42,795 nucleotides of DNA from Reclinomonas americana ATCC 50394. Its lineage: Eukaryota; Jakobida; Jakobea; Jakobida. Position 1 is the first letter of the stretch; the number at the start of each line of letters is the position of its first letter. The notes under the pieces are model-generated. The model saw only the letters and a list, made by a program, of their open reading frames with translations. It ran no database searches and was not told where the DNA came from. Of this stretch, positions 42,513-42,795 are shown one piece after another. Position numbers and translations under genes: made by a program. Location of the stretch: positions 1 through 42,795 of the forward strand of contig PS015537.1 in the NCBI GenBank assembly GCA_048213135.1. The letters run 5' to 3'.

Positions 42513-42795
42513 CTGTGACGGGATGAGGAGAGAGATATGAAAGAGGCAAAGGGGAGGAGTGAGAGAGGAAACACGAGACGGAGGCAAGATAAGAGACAAG
42601 GAAACAGGAGAGCACAAAAGGACTCACTGGTGCACGATTGAGGCGAGATGTGCGGGAGGGAGAGAGGGAAACAAAAGCGGATGTACGAAAGCAGGCAATA
42701 GGGGAGAGACTAGCGCAGGTGACTTCGCGATGCACACACAGATGAGGAGAAATGAGCGGAGATAAGAGAGGGGAAAAGCGGACGTACTCAAGTAA
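42513..42795 (-). other. Purine-rich sequence, probably intron of the TROVE/vWA gene
   Basis: GA-rich on the plus strand, ending at the acceptor before 42512. I see no convincing coding exon. The last bases could be the end of an exon followed by a GTACGT donor at about 42788, which is too short to judge. Confidence 0.5.

Noticed and set aside
1-42795. tRNA, rRNA, CRISPR arrays, insertion sequences, telomeric repeats
   Set aside because: I looked for tRNA T-loop-like boxes, regular spaced repeats, transposase motifs and TTAGGG-type arrays and saw none that hold up. The GT/AC runs are ordinary microsatellites.

Overview
The window is a GC-rich, very intron-dense piece of nuclear DNA from a microbial eukaryote (a protist; I cannot name the lineage). 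The evidence is about 125 GT-AG introns, mostly 50-100 nt, in typical eukaryotic genes (THADA, a Golgi CASP protein, an equilibrative nucleoside transporter, 7TM-RGS proteins, a ferric-reductase-type flavocytochrome, a TROVE/Ro60-like protein), no bacterial operon signals, and scaffold gaps of N lying in or beside microsatellite and polypurine tracts. Most gene models below were assembled by joining exons whose reading phase agrees across every junction.

Layout. 1-962 (-): 5' part of a small mitochondrial-type protein res. ATP synthase subunit e. 1187-2305 (+): intronless seven-blade WD40 protein. 2434-4847 (-, 5' end in a gap): secreted-type fusion of a matrixin-like domain with a destroyed zinc site, a PPC-like region, an EGF-like module and a class I glutamine-amidotransferase-like domain. 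5587-8097 (-, 5' end in a gap): equilibrative nucleoside transporter. 9207-9888 (-): unrecognised acidic protein, perhaps the N-terminus of the transporter. 9953-10219 and 11079-11954 (+): PH-domain protein. 12033-15202 (+): CASP/COY1-type Golgi coiled-coil protein. 15252-16996 and 17124-18894 (-): two tandem paralogues with signal peptide, TPM domain, membrane segment, RING-H2 finger and Gly-rich tail ending in Trp. 19033-27581 (+): THADA/Trm732 homologue of about 1,995 residues in 37 exons. 27601-31078 (-): ferric reductase/NADPH-oxidase family enzyme. 31160-35146 (+): type II membrane glycosyltransferase with two tandem domains. 35184-37239 and 37345-40604 (-): two tandem paralogues with seven membrane segments followed by an RGS domain. 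40745-42512 (-): TROVE/Ro60-like vWA protein, 5' end outside the window.

Gene packing is tight. Convergent stop codons lie 19 to 128 bp apart, divergent starts about 64 to 225 bp apart, while a few introns are swollen to 0.6-1 kb by microsatellites, polypurine tracts or minisatellites. The genes are not one pathway. Shared themes are membrane trafficking and signalling (CASP, TPM-RING, 7TM-RGS, PH), transport and redox at membranes (transporter, ferric reductase), and RNA maintenance (THADA, TROVE). The most unusual signals are a recurrent atypical 5' splice site GTTGCG, the TPM-RING and 7TM-RGS tandem pairs, the dead-protease/amidotransferase fusion, a 5-nt microexon, and a perfect 26-bp inverted repeat enclosing a 3' splice site.
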